Program-made: the position numbers and the translations under genes | From: Talpa occidentalis | Taxonomy: Eukaryota > Chordata > Mammalia > Eulipotyphla > Talpidae | NCBI RefSeq assembly: GCF_014898055.3 | Contig: NW_023604295.1 | Coordinates: 66,365,730 to 66,429,729, forward strand | DNA length: 64,000 bases | Direction: 5' to 3' | The notes under the pieces: model-generated | What the model was told of the DNA's origin: nothing | Seen by the model: the letters and a program-made list of their open reading frames with translations, nothing else | Databases searched by the model: none | In this document: positions 25,425 to 38,120 of the stretch, in pieces | How positions within the stretch are numbered: the stretch's first letter is position 1 | Layout of the letters: each line of letters begins with the position of its first letter

Positions 25425-27680
25425 TAATATTCATAATCATATATTCAAACTTATTTTGGTTGTTTCTTTTCCCTTCTTTGGACTATTTTTAGATCAGATT
25501 TCAACATCCTACCTACTATTTTGCTTCTTTTATTTTTCTTTACAAACTCTTCAACATAGACCAAAAATGTAAACACAAGAAGTTAGCAGTGAGTTAGGGA
25601 GACTTACTTCCCTGCATTTGAGCAAAATGATATATTTATGCATTTTTGATAGAAAAATTAAACTAGTAATCTTAAATCCCCAGTCCTTTGAAAACATAGT
25701 TGGGTTGATTAAGCAATACTAAGGGGCTGTTTAAATTAACTATTGACCGCTGCAAAATCTATTCTGAAATTATTCCTAAGGCAATGGATAAATAAAACTC
25801 TGCTCTGTATTTATTGACTTTGTCAATCTTTATGCTAACTTATTTATTTTCATTCATTATAAACTGATTTTATATAGAGGGATTTAAAGAGTGACAAAAG
25901 CAAAACAAATCTGTAATTTAACAAAACAATGAAATTATTTTCAGTTAGTAACTTTGGTCTCTTTGTAGCTGTTGAAATTTAAAATCCTTAAATACAGTAT
26001 TTTATTTATGCTTTTCCCCCAAATTTAGAAAGAAGGACATTTTTATACCTTTTAGATTCCAAAAATTAAATCAGCCAGAGAGCTTTGGGTCTCATGTTTA
26101 CATAAATAACAAGAACGTAATTATTTTACATGAATATTTAAAATGGCTGCAGAAGAAATTAGTTATTATTAATTTCTGGTGAAACTTTAATTTTTAGACT
26201 TCTGTAAAAGATACTTAGTGGGTTTTAAATTAATTATACAGAAATTTTAGGCCATTAAAATCATGAAACATAGCTCCTCAGGTTATATTGTAATAGAATA
26301 AACAGAAAAATTAAAAAGATTAGATGTGAAGAGTAAGAGAAAGTGAGATGTCAAGGATGATGACTCAGTTTTTGGCTTGAAAAACTGGAAAAAAGGACTC
26401 ATTCTTTCTCTGTGCTCCCATGTATTTTTGTTATTATCAATATTATAAAATTCTAATCACAATTGCAAAAAAAAAACCAAAACAAATGACAATTGTCCAT
26501 TATTAGTCAAAGATGTTATTTGGGATTATATTATATTATATTATGTTACATTACATTGTATTCTGGCTGTTTACTTGGTTCACTAAAGATAAACAGAAGA
26601 TTAAAAAAAAGGAAAGGAAAAGCAGGTGTAAATTATGGATAGAGAATTCCTAATACCCCCCAAATCATCCTAACATCTAAAATAAGACTAGCAGGTATTT
26701 TTGCTCAATAATAAACCCTCTAGAAAGAGTAAGTGCTTAGAAAAATAGGATTAATATAATTTTGAGTGACAGAAACAATAATCTAATTAACATGATCAAG
26801 ACACCACTTTTCCCCACTTTATGTGTATGAGCAATTCATAAATATTTAGAATCCCTGCATGATTTCATTATTAGTACTTATTCAGAAGGTCTTCTGAAGA
26901 GCAAATTTTCCATCTGTACTTCCTATTCATCTGACAAATCAAAACTTAGCAAATTTGGGTAGGGACCCCAAAATGCTATAAAAGTGCTTTTCACTGGTGC
27001 TAATAAATGACTTCCACTGGGGAGGATAGACAAGGTGATTAAGCAATGATGGACAGAAACTGGAAATAGAAGTGAAGATGTTCAAGTTCAAGACATACAG
27101 AAGGCCTGAACTCTTTAAAGCTAATTCAATAATGGGCACAGAAATCAATAGATGCAATTTATTTGTGATATATATGGATTAATTTTTTTCTAGTGCTTGG
27201 TGATCCTTTGGTTTTTTCCTATGCAAATAAAGATAGATAATGAAAGTAAAAAGCAATGACATTGTTTAAAATTCAACAAAAACAGAGACATGTATATACA
27301 CACTCCCTTTGCCAGTTATCATCTAACTCAGTGGCTACTTTCCCTAAAAAGAGCAATTTGATTAAGAAGAACAGCATTTTCTATCATGGGTTTTAAAATT
27401 CCAGAATTTCAGGGCTTTTAATATTTAAATTTAAAAAGTAATAATCACAGGTTGATACTAAAATAATAATCTAATTTGTTGATTATATTTGTTTGCTAAT
27501 GATATGTTTCTTGTTTAGATCAAAATAAGCTGGATCAAAATACATAATATGAAATATATTAATTTAGAAAGTTTAAAGAGAATGTGTTATGGCTTGGGGA
27601 GAGAGCCAACATATCAGATACGCTCCTCCAAAAATATTTCTATAAAAAAATGAAGTGCCAGATGAAAGCAATGTGATTAA
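25425..27680. other. intergenic AT-rich stretch
   Basis: Nothing recognised except a small (TTATA)n-like run near 26525-26550. Confidence 0.5.
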
Positions 27681-27694
27681 AATATTCTACTTAC

Positions 27695-27757
27695 CAAATT
27701 TTCATGAATGGGCCCATCAAAGGTAATTTCAGTATTTGAGCTGAAGTCTTGCTTTAA
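27695..27757 (-). other. short exon-like segment, minus strand
   Basis: 63 bp between a pyrimidine-rich acceptor (CATTTTCTCTAG, minus) and a GTAAGTAG donor (plus CTACTTAC, 27687-27694). Only one frame is open; it is 21 codons and includes FSSNTEITFDGPIHENL. It starts and ends in phase 0, whereas the best frame of the 24.0-kb segment needs phase 1, so the two do not join directly as coding exons. Unrecognised. Confidence 0.33.
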
Positions 27758-28589
27758 CTAGAGAAAATGAATAAATAAAACCTTAATAGCAAAATAATAT
27801 TAGAATATGCATCATATAATTAAATATCCAGGACACTACCTGCGCTTGCTTGTGCTCGTTCTCTGTCTCTGTCTCTGTCTCGCCCTCTTTGCCTCCCTGT
27901 AACTAAAATTACCTGACTCTTTCCAATAAAAACATTTTATTTAATGTTCATGGCCATAATCAAATATTAATTACAATGCCAGGAGTAGAGTTCATCAGCT
28001 TTAACTATCTGCAGGATTCAATTTTTGACAAGAGATATGCACAACATTGCAAAAACATTGACATTTTATTTAGTGAAAAAAGAAAATTGTTGTCCCTTAT
28101 CAGAACCCTACAACTTCCCTCCAACCAAGGTAAACAGGTTAATTTCATATAGTGACATGAATTCCAGTGAGATTTAAGATCAACATGTTTGTAATGGGAA
28201 TGCTGACAGCCACTTGATTGTAGTGATTGGAGTGTTGACATGGAGACTGTTTTACGTACAGTACATGTGAACCTACATAAAAGTGCTTAAGATTATTTTT
28301 TCAATAGTCAATATCAAAGAAAAATAATTATTTTTGTCATACTATGGCCATTATACCACTATACATGTATACACACACACATGATATATTAGAAGGAATA
28401 GATTCACACGCTTATGAGGACTGGCAAGTTCAAAAACTATAAGGTAGGCCAGCTGGATGGAGACCCAGTAAGGCCAATGCTCCTTTGTACCTGACAGCAG
28501 TGTGCTATATAAGCAACTGTGGATGAAAATCAAAGGCAATGTAATAGAGAAGTCTCTCTTGCTGAAGGGAGACCAGTCCTTTTGTTCTA

Positions 28590-28790
28590 TTCTAGCCTTC
28601 ATCTGATTGAATGAGACCCATTCACATTATGGAGGGCTATCTGCTTTGCTCAGAGTCCAACAAATAGTAATTTCAACTAATAACAACTTTATAGAAACAT
28701 CTAGAATAATGATTAACCAAATTTTGGGATACCTGTGGCCTATAGCCAAGTTGACACATGAAAGTAACCATCCCAATCACGGCTAATCAT
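28590..28790. mobile_element. ancient interspersed repeat, family not assigned
   Basis: CATTCACATTATGGAGGGCT through CCAAGTTGACACATGAAAGT is a pattern common to many mammalian loci. It abuts the antisense L1 remnant and may be part of it. Confidence 0.4.
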
Positions 28791-28879
28791 GTTTTTTGAG
28801 ATGTTTTGTGAAAAACTTTCATCATGACTGCACATTAAATGTTGTCAAATACTTTGCTTCATTTGAAAGGATCACATAT

Positions 28880-29540
28880 TTTATCTTTTATTTTGATATG
28901 TAAATTAAAATGATTGATTTTGAAGATTAAAATAAATTTGCATTCCTAGGATTAATGCTACATAGTTAACAATCTTTTATCTTTTAATATATTTTTGTGT
29001 TCAATTTGCCAATATTTTGTTAACAATTTCTAAATGTATAGCTTTATGAAATATATTAATCTGTAATTTTCTTCTATTTAAATGTCTTTTTCTGGTTTGA
29101 TATTGTGGGTATACTGGCTAAAAAAAGTTAGAAAATGATTCCATTTTTTTGGGTAGGCTTTACATACTATTCCTTGAATGTTTATTAGAATTTACCCATA
29201 CAGTCATTGGGTCTGGAGATTTATTTATGGGTAAGTTTTAAGGAAATAATTCAATTTTATATAGGTCTAATTCAATTTCTCTGAGTAGCATTTTGAAATT
29301 TCCACTACAGTTAATTTATATATCTTTTGTTAACTATTCTATTATTTGTCAAATCAAATTTTCTCTTTCATTTTGTGCCTATTTGTTGTTATATTTTTCT
29401 AAGAATTTGTCCGTTTCACCTAAGTTCTTGAGTTTATTGGTATATGCTTTTTAAAATATCGATATATGCAATATAAATTAGTTTGTACTTCATTCTCTGA
29501 GAAAGGTCTAACATTTAGAAATCCAAAAAAAGCTATTGTT
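28880..29540 (-). mobile_element. ancient L1 ORF2 remnant, antisense
   Basis: On the plus strand it reads like the antisense of an old mammalian L1 reverse transcriptase region, for example the TGAATGTTTATTAGAATTTA and CATTGGGTCTGGAGATTTAT landmarks near 29176-29225. Many stops and substitutions; boundaries approximate. Confidence 0.6.
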
Positions 29541-29559
29541 CTAGTGATATTTTTAAAAA

Positions 29560-31910
29560 CTTTTTACAAAGTGTAAATGACAATAAGGAACTTATCCTTG
29601 TACACTCATTTCTAAAATTCAATAACTATTTTGAATCGTAGCCTCGCTCAGCAGCCTTAAAATGTGTTTACCCGTGACTGGTTAAAGACAAATGTTAGCG
29701 GTGGGGTTAGGCAGAGAAGACATTGAAATTCACAGCACATTATATTTCAATTAACTTTAATATAAATTATAAACTATTAACAAATGTAGCTAGAAAATAA
29801 AGTTCTTTGCATTTGTCTATTTCTAGTCTTTGTCAAGGTTAAGTACACAAGAATGGTAATAGCTATAATTCTTTATAGACAGTCAGTTATTTCCTATTTT
29901 GGGGTTAAAGAAAATTTAACCATTCTATTTCTAACTTCTCCAACTAAAACTCTATATTTGGTTCTCGTATTTTCAATTCTAATAGCATAGTAATAAAAAA
30001 TTTCAGGAGACTAATAGTTTTTCAAGTAGTTTTCACAAACCTCCCTGTCACACTGAAATTTACAAAATGAAAGAATTCTTTAGGCAAGAGTCCTACTATT
30101 TATAGTCACATAAATACTGATACTGTTATGATAAAATTTGTAGCTAGAAGTATTCTTTTTTTCTTGTTCTTGTCAAAACCAGAAATTAAACACCTGATAA
30201 GGTTAGTTCAAGTCTCTACCCTACCATTTACAAAGCGGGGAATGGTTAAAAATTTTGAAATTTGATGTATTTTAAAACCATGCTCAGTATAGATCAAGGT
30301 TTAAAGATTTTAGGTTACATTTTTTTTGAAACACTGCTCAAGCTACTTTTTCCTTGCCCTCACCTTCTCTATCCCCAAGGTCTCTGCAAAAATCAATCTG
30401 GTTATCCAATGACAGGGAACTCAGCTTTGAAATTATAGCAGTAAAAATTCTGATTCCCCTTTCCGGAAGTCACCAAGTTGTCCTTTTTTATATCACTGTA
30501 ATACTTTGTTCTTGTAGGACATTTAGGCTGAATAGAGAGATCACTTTCTCCAAAGAAAATTATAGAATTTAATAAAATCTGTAAACTATATTTGCCTATA
30601 GCGAGAAGGTAAGTGATCAAAGAGAAAGTAACACCTTTTTTTTCAAAAGCTCTCTTTCCTTCACACTACAACATTCTAAAAGCATTTTGAGTTCTATAAT
30701 AAGAAGCACATTCACAAACAAATGAAATTAAACACTCTCTGATGGTAACACCATCTTATGATTGGGCAGCAGCAATGATATAAATGGTGGTCAATTTTCC
30801 TTTCTTTTCTTGCTATTAAATGAGAAAACAAGTCCATTTCATTTTAAATAGATCTTAATCATAAAAATACAGTCACCATGTTAGTTGAAATGGTCTGGTC
30901 TCTAAAAGCTTGCCATTTATCACCTAAGGAATGTTAGATTTACAGTAAGATCAGCCTTTAAAGTATGAAAGATGTACAATATCGATTGTGGTGGAAACAG
31001 CAAAAGTCTGCATTTTAAGCAACTTTGTCTGCCTTCAACATCAGCAGATGCCATTGATGAATTCCAAATAGAAACATGTGAGATTTATCCTCCTGTACGC
31101 GCTTTTCTCAACCAACATTATCCATTCACTCAGAAGCACTTATGTTACTGGAACAAGAACAACAAAAAGAAATAGAGCTTGCAATGCAATGGGGCAAGGT
31201 ATTTTTTGCCTAGATATTTCACATAACTGTATTTCATCTATAAGGTATATTCTGAAAGACTATAATGTCTGCTCTAATTCAATCAGGGAATATTTTTATG
31301 CAAAAAAAAATCCACTTGGGTTTAAAAAGGACAATTTTTAATAAACTTCCAGTGTCTAAATATTGATCTTGATGACAATATTACCCCTATTTTCAACAAG
31401 ATGCATAATAATATGATGATCATTATAAAAAGTATGACACAAATTCGGAATTTAGTGCTAGTTCTAACTTAGTGCATCCAAGAACACATGACAGAACATT
31501 TACTTCTTTTATCATTACTAAATTTATCCAAAAGCACAATATATAACAAACAGGATATAAATCATGAAATTTCACAACTTTTAATACATCAGTAAGATAA
31601 TGAAACAATTCAAAATGCAACTTCTTAGACACTATCAACATCAACATTTCATATGAAATTATGTATCATCTCATGTTTTCTCTAATATATTGGTTATGGT
31701 TTAAAAACAAAAACTCTAGTAGCAGTTATTCGTTAATCTTTCACTGAAAAAATGATAAAGTTTTAAGGAATTCTAAAACTAATGACCTAGTTAAAGTATT
31801 TCTGGAGTACAATTGTGGTAATGATGATACAGGGCGGCAAGAGGCACTAAAACTAACCAAGGACACGGCCCCCAATAGTTTACCAGTCACTGTCTGAGCT
31901 TTTTACCCAC
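29560..31910. other. intergenic stretch
   Basis: No gene or clear repeat. Short open frames at 30354-30620 and 30972-31341 have no splice context or recognisable protein and are taken as chance. Confidence 0.5.
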
Positions 31911-31919
31911 ACGCACAAT

Positions 31920-32740
31920 TGTAAAGACTACTCAGGCTCAGAGAAGAACAAAGGGATTTATTTAACAAACCAGGGAAAAACAAAGGGTTACTGAGGCCAA
32001 AAATGGCCGTTTACCGCACCTGAAGCCATGTCCAGTGTTTTCAAGTCTTAAATAAAAGCAGCTGAGACTGTGTCTTCCTGCCACGGGAAAGCAGAGATCC
32101 CCTACCAAACAATAGGCCATGTGTCCAAGATGGCTTCTTTCTGCCTCTGCACACACGTGGCAGCCAGACTATAGGCCAGGTTCCGACTCAGGAAGACTGC
32201 AGAAGAGACAACAGGAGATGTTCCATGAGCTGCAGAGATGCCCCAGCACAGCACCAGAGAAGCAACACTCAAAACAGCAGCTACAGCGGTCAAATGACCC
32301 GACAAACAACCAAAAACACCTGGCTTGGGGCGATCGCCTACTCTGCCAGCCGCACAGCAGCAAAACCAGGAACAATTTTAGTTGCTTGCTATTTGCAAAG
32401 CCTCTGAACTTCTCTCAAAACAGCAGCTACAGCAGGTGAAATGATCGAATGAGGCGCCTTACTCACGCATCTCAGCAGCAAAACTGGAAACAAAAGCCTC
32501 CAAACTTTTCCTCTCTGAGGCTGGCTAAAAGCCTTCACATTTAAGGCCCACCACAGCCTTTTAAATGATCCAGCACAGTGGGGGCCAAAATCCACTGACC
32601 CCTCATGCTGAATCCCCAAACACTGAATGAATCTGCTACCCTTTTGCTGGCACTTATTTATCAGTTGCTCCACCCCACCTTTCAACATTTTCCCTGGGGC
32701 TATCTATCCCCACCAGCAACCCCCTTCAGAGGACACCACA
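31920..32740 (-). mobile_element. solo endogenous retrovirus LTR (family A, copy 1)
   Basis: On the minus strand it runs from TGTGGTGTCC (32740) to CTTTACA (31920), that is TG...CA. It has an AATAAA signal (plus TTTATT near 31957) about 40 bp from the 3' end. The end next to the poly(A) signal, with ACTCAGGCTCAG, is shared with the LTR at 46623. U3 carries an internal tandem duplication (see findings). No viral genes adjoin it. Non-coding; the open frames in it are incidental. Confidence 0.8.
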
Positions 32741-34038
32741 TGTAAACAGTCTTTTGGCTTTACCTACCAGTTACAATGATACTTGTAACAAAGAGAAAAA
32801 ACAAAGATATTCCAAACAGAACTGTGATTTAATAAATGCCATGTGACTGACTATTATGTATCTATCACAAAATTCTCTTTGCATTTAATTGTCTGATAAA
32901 ATACTAATTATAGAAAATATGAAAAAAACATCAGACTGTAGAAATGTATGCATTAAAAGGTGGCACACTTACATTGGATATATATGAGGATATATATGAT
33001 GGAAAATACATAAAAATTACCAATTACACCGCAGTAAAATTATATTTTTTAGTATTTTTTGGTGTCTGTTCTCCCTCTCCTTTTAACGTTTATGTTCTAC
33101 ATTATAAATATAAAAAAAGTTTTCATTTGTTTTCTAATGTCAGAAAAGTTAAAGATAATGACATTATCTAGAAAAGCAGCTGTATCATCAGAGGATGATA
33201 AATGCTTTGCCATCACTCCCATTAAAACTTAACAGTTATCCTGAACAGGTGATGGTGGCATTTGCCCGGGATCAAGCGAAAATTCAGTTTCAAGATAACA
33301 AGATTTTAAATTCTGCAAGTCCACTAAATAATTCTGAGAAAACCAAAAGTCAGCTGATTTCAACTACTATATTGAAGATACATATGCATAAACACACATA
33401 TATTTACATATATACATAAATGATATATGCAAGGATCAATAGATATACTATTTAACTCATGTAGCCAGAAGATAAAATAAAATTCTTTGAATTTGTCTTT
33501 ATGTGATGGAATATATAAGCTTGAAATATTTATTTCAGTGAGCAAAATACTCTGATATCCCATATTAATCCATAGACCCAAAAACATTAACTGTAACTGA
33601 AGAAATTACTGCAATAAAATTTCATGTTAACTGTTGTACATGGTTCTGTTCTGAAAAGCTGATCATATTGAAAATAATTTGGAAGGCAAGTATGGTGAAA
33701 ACAAAAAGAAGCCTTTCGTAGACTGAAATGCATGAATCAGTTTTCATCTTAAGCAGCATGGCTGGAGGTCCCCACCTTTGGCTTTCTTACCTTTCCTTCT
33801 AGTCTGTTTTAGAATTCTTGAACTCTGCTTCATAGTTTAAAAAGAAGTGCTTCCAATTTCCAACACTGGATTTTATTTTCATTTTTATCCATCCCTTTTA
33901 ATTCCTTGAAATTTCAGATGGAAGAATTTTCTTACTACTTTCTGAGATTTAGCCCTGACCCCTTACCATGATCCACTCCTCTTCTGCTCAGCCCTTTCCG
34001 AAACATTGCTCCATTGTGTATTTACACTGTCTCCTTTA

Positions 34039-34313
34039 TTTTTATTTTTTTAAAAGATTTATTTATTTATTTATACAAGCACTGGGTACAGTCAGAAGCG
34101 CTGGAGGGTGAGAGAATTCACCAGAGCCAGAGCAGGGAGCAGAGCAGGCAGAAGGCCCGAAGTACACTGCTAAAGGGAGCAGTGGGCGGCAGGAGAGGTC
34201 TGCGCGCCATGTGGGACCCTCGCAGGCAGCCAGGGATTGAACCGGCGGCGCTGCAGAGGCTGCCGGCAGCTTCACAACCCAGTGCTCACCCGCTGTACCA
34301 CCTGGGAGGCCCT
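34039..34313 (-). mobile_element. tRNA-derived SINE, copy 6
   Basis: Antisense full-length copy with a (TTTA)n tail at its left end and the head GGCC end at right. TSD of 15 bp with two C/T differences at 34024-34038 and 34314-34328. The open frame read through it is a by-product of the repeat. Confidence 0.94.
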
Positions 34314-34447
34314 ACACCGCCTCCTTTAAAGGTTTCATCAACTTCTCCCTCCATGTTGACACAAACAGCTCCAGGCACAAACAGTCTCAAGATTTCCTCC
34401 AACTGGAAACATGTTTTACTACCCCAATTCCTCTTTCTAAATAGAAC

Positions 34448-34600
34448 CCCGTATTGTCACACATTTATACATGCATTTAACCAGTATCTATCTATTGTGA
34501 AACATTATTGACATTGGAATATGACATTGGACAGGGTAAAGGAAATCCCTGGCCTACTGCAGCTTACATTTTGGGGGAGGAAGGAAATGGAGAGGATGGG
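34448..34600 (+). mobile_element. ancient dispersed repeat fragment, possibly the same family as 36810
   Basis: The order ATGCATTTAACCAGTATCTA, then AATCCCTGGCCTACTGCAGC and TTACATTTTGGGGGAGG recalls the start of that old family. Very diverged. Confidence 0.3.
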
Positions 34601-35618
34601 AAGATTTTTAAAAACTACCTTTTTTAACATGTCAGGTTGTATTAGTGCTAATGCGAATGAAAGGTAGTGATAGGAGTATGAATAGGCTTTTGTAAATCAA
34701 GTGACCAGAAGTCTATATGTTGTGTTAATGTTCATCAAAAGAATCACTGTAATGCAATGTGAATAAATGAGGAAATTACTGTAATTGAAATGCACAGACC
34801 TGAGTAGGGTAGAGACCTGTACGTTTTGTTGGAGAAATAGCTATGACAATAATAGAGATAGAGCAGAGCTAACTCTAGAGAGTCACAGGGAAAGCGGAGG
34901 GAGATCAGGTCAAAGAATTAACAGGAGACCAGAGATGCTTCTGGGCTGACATAAGGATGTATTTCATGATAAACATTACTAATATTAACTGATATTATTA
35001 TTTTTATCTGCCAAGTACATGGAAGATTGAGGATTGAAACTTACCCAACCTGGCGATAAACATTGCTGTATGACAGCTTTGACCTGGATATGTGAATAGG
35101 GTGATATACGTCAATTCCAGGAAGCAAATACTTAAAAAGCTAGTCCATAATTCTTTACTCTCTTTTGGTGAACTCCCATAATACAGTTTGTAGATCCTCT
35201 ATCAGCCTGGCCCTTTGATAGACACATCATGACTGAGAGGTAAAACTGTAAGTATCTGAAATATTGGTGATTTTGCTTACAGAATAATTAAACTTATTCA
35301 AAGTAATGTAGTTATTCGTTGTATCTTTTAACTAATACAACTACCTACTATGTACCATTTACTCTAGTATGATACAATTTCATATGAGTTAAGCCAGCTA
35401 ATCAAAAACAGAAATGTGCTATTAATCCACAATTAGCGAGAAGACAAAGTTGTCCAGCAATATGAAACAAATTATGAAAATTCATACACTTATTAATTTG
35501 GAAAGTCAAATTTTGTTTAAATAATAGTCAATTTTTAAACACTTGGTAGCATTGAGCCTAAGAATTCACTCATTTTCAATTAGTAAACATAAACTGAATG
35601 CAATAAAACAGTCTTTAA

Positions 35619-35829
35619 TGGGCCTGGAGTCAGATGCTGTGAACTGAAATCTCAACTCACCTCTTGTAAATTGAGTCACATTAAGCAAATGAATTATTCT
35701 CTCTGGGCCTTTGTTTTCTCATCTATAATATGAGGAATTAATTAGTACCTACTACATAGAATTGCTATGAAGATGGAAACCATTTAATGTGATATTTGAT
35801 GGAAAAAAGGCACTCAATAAGTTATTTTC
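35619..35829 (+). mobile_element. MIR SINE
   Basis: Follows the MIR consensus for its whole length: GGAGTCAGA near the start, TGAGTCACATTAAGCAAAT in the core, TTTGTTTTCTCATCTATAAT, AGTACCTAC and CACTCAATAAGT at the end. Ancient pan-mammalian element. Confidence 0.9.
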
Positions 35830-35994
35830 TTATCATTTGTTCATTCCAAAACTGGAGAAAAATGGCAGCACATAAAGCCAGTCATTGCCTCAATCTCAAT
35901 GTCTCAAGTAAGTCAATGATTGAAAATTAATGTAACACTGTAAGGAATATATAAGGCCTTATAAAATGATCAATGAGAGACATCTTCTACTTAC

Positions 35995-36143
35995 CCACAC
36001 AGCAGGCACCCCCCAGCCCAGGGCTTGGAGAACCAGTGCTGACCTAAAGACTTTGATGCAGATCAGGGGCCCCAGGGCATGTGAATGGAGACGGAGGCAT
36101 GACAATACCCCCAGGCCTCAGCATGAGAGGAGACTGAATTGGC
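35995..36143 (-). other. spliced-exon-like non-coding segment, minus strand
   Basis: 149 bp between an acceptor (CATTCTCTTCCCAG, minus) and a GTAAGTAG donor (plus CTACTTAC, 35987-35994), GC-richer than its flanks. All three frames contain stops, so if real it is untranslated. Low confidence, listed because the donor is identical to that at 27.7 kb. Confidence 0.22.
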
Positions 36144-36809
36144 CTGGGAAGAGAATGTCTTAAGGTTGTGAATCAGTTCAACATATGAAATTTCTCATTC
36201 AAATGTGGAGCATGAAGTAGAAAATCATCTCAAGCAAATCAGGGACCCAATTAGAATAAATCAGGCACAACCACAAACACGCAAACCTAAATTCCTAATG
36301 CTATTAAGATATCGGCATTGCTTCTGTAGCCTATTTTTTTTAAATGGTGGAACAAGAAAGAATTTCAGAAATTGTCTTAAAAAAGTGTAATAGTTTAGAA
36401 ACTCAGAGAGAAATGATTTAACCCCTTTGAAGACAGAATCTGGGCAAGAAGTTAAGTATTCTGATCCCCTGCTATATGCCCATTCTTCACCATTATGTAT
36501 CAGAAAGAGTAAATATGAAGTGCAAATATTTATAAAAATTGTTTGCTAGGTACTTTCATTGTTACGGTAGTAGTGGCAACATGTGTGAAATGGGCAGATA
36601 AGAACAGAGTGAAGTATCCTCTCTGGATAGCTCTGATCAGTCCACATGCAGCCTGAGCTTTCCTCAAGAGTGGGCAGAGAAAAGTGAGAATGAAGGTGAT
36701 AATAGGACACATGACTGTTTTGAAAGCTATCATTGGAAGATAATTAAGTGTAAGGAATTTCTCAATGGACCAATATAAGCAAGCATTAACTCAGTGCACT
36801 CTTCCAGAG

Positions 36810-37001
36810 GCTGCAAAGTGATGATCAGGAGACTAGATATGACTCTCTTGCTGTTTAAATACTAGTGGGAGAAAAAGACATCACAAGCAAATAAATAAAT
36901 AAATCCAACTCAATAAAACTGTATTGTTAGAAGGTCCATGAAGACAAAATGGTGTCGTGTATGAGAGTGACTAGAAGGCTATTTTGATCAAGGGACTATT
37001 G
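36810..37001 (+). mobile_element. ancient dispersed repeat, left part (interrupted by an LTR)
   Basis: Resembles a widespread old placental repeat (…TACTAGTGGGAGAAAAAGACAT…GAGAGTGACTAGAAGGC…). The similarity resumes at about 37378-37735, past the LTR, so the LTR inserted into it. I cannot assign the family with certainty. Confidence 0.45.
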
Positions 37002-37377
37002 TGTGGGACAAAATCAAGTGTAGGCTGAAGGCACGGAAGTGAAAGAATTCACCAGAGACAGAATGGAGAGTATGAGGCAGATTTATTAAAATGCACGGCT
37101 AAGGTAAGCCATGGGCAAGGCTGAAGAGGTCTGCTGCCCTCCATGAGGGTCCTGAAGCTCTACTTATATTCATGGATTTGGTTAGTATGGCTAGTCTCAG
37201 GTGGGTTCCCACTGATGAATTTGCGTAAAGGATCATCACATTAAGGGATCTTCAGCTTAATGGCCCAAATTCTCCAAGGCAGTCCCATCCACTCCTTTTA
37301 CACATTTAAGCCTCCCAACCCTGCCTGCCAGGTGAGGAATTGTGGCTTATTTGTTACATTTAGCAACAATACAACAA
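37002..37377 (-). mobile_element. endogenous retrovirus LTR (family B), related to the SINE body
   Basis: On the minus strand: a TATA-like AATATAAGTA (37161-37170), R/U5, an AATAAA signal (plus TTTATT 37082-37087) and a 3' end TTTTGTCCCACA at 37002. The 5' end is placed near TGTTGTATTG at 37377. It sits inside an older dispersed repeat that resumes at about 37380. The part from about 37040 to 37152 is collinear with the SINE body found in 11 copies here. Confidence 0.78.
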
Positions 37378-37735
37378 CAATTATGCCTTAGGAAGTCAAT
37401 ATTAAGTAAAACCTGAAAGGGTAAGAGAATGTAAACATGGGAGAAAGAGTCTTCCAGATACAAATACAGGTATTATTTGAATACAATAAGAAGAGTACAA
37501 ACTCAATCTATGGGAATCAGTGAAATAGGCAGCCAAGTTAAAACAGTGGGCTCAATTTCGAGAGAGTTGCAAGAAGACAAGAATTGTGACAAGGTTGTGA
37601 CCACACACAGGAACTGATTTTTAGGATTGCAGACCCAGGGCAAGCATTCGTAATATTTTCTGGGAAAATGTAAAACCAAAGAAGGGATTTGATAAAGGAA
37701 AAATATGATCTGATTAGTGTTTTTTAAGGCATTAC
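37378..37735 (+). mobile_element. ancient dispersed repeat, right part
   Basis: Continuation of the repeat left of the LTR: GTAAAACCTGAAAGGGTAAG, AGTCTTCCAGATACAAATAC and ATATGATCTGATTAGTG keep the expected order of that old element. Confidence 0.42.
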
Positions 37736-38120
37736 TGAGATATTATTTACATAGTATATAGTTCCCCCATTTAAACTGTACATTGAAATGTTTTTTCTAC
37801 ATTTACTGATTTATGAAACCATAACTTCAATCTATTAGAACCAAAAAGAGACTAGAAAATATCGGGCTACGTTTAAATTGATAAACTGCCTCTCTGACAA
37901 AGTGGAGTTTGTCCTTATGAAAGGGTCAAACAAAGAAGGCACTCTTGCTCTTGCACCCAGATTTCAATGAGTAAACTTGCTACCCTGATGCACTTTGAAT
38001 ATAGGGACTTTAATATATTAATTCCACATGTTAGTTCTTATTCATCCTTAATACTATATCACACTTAACCTTCATTGTCTACATGAAAAATTGGTGACTA
38101 TTCTTTTATGAAGATTGCCT

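Noticed and set aside
32102..32439. Overlapping frames on both strands
   Set aside because: They lie within the family A LTR, which is non-coding.
34014..34511. 165-codon plus-strand frame
   Set aside because: Mostly SINE copy 6 read in antisense; no splice context or known protein.
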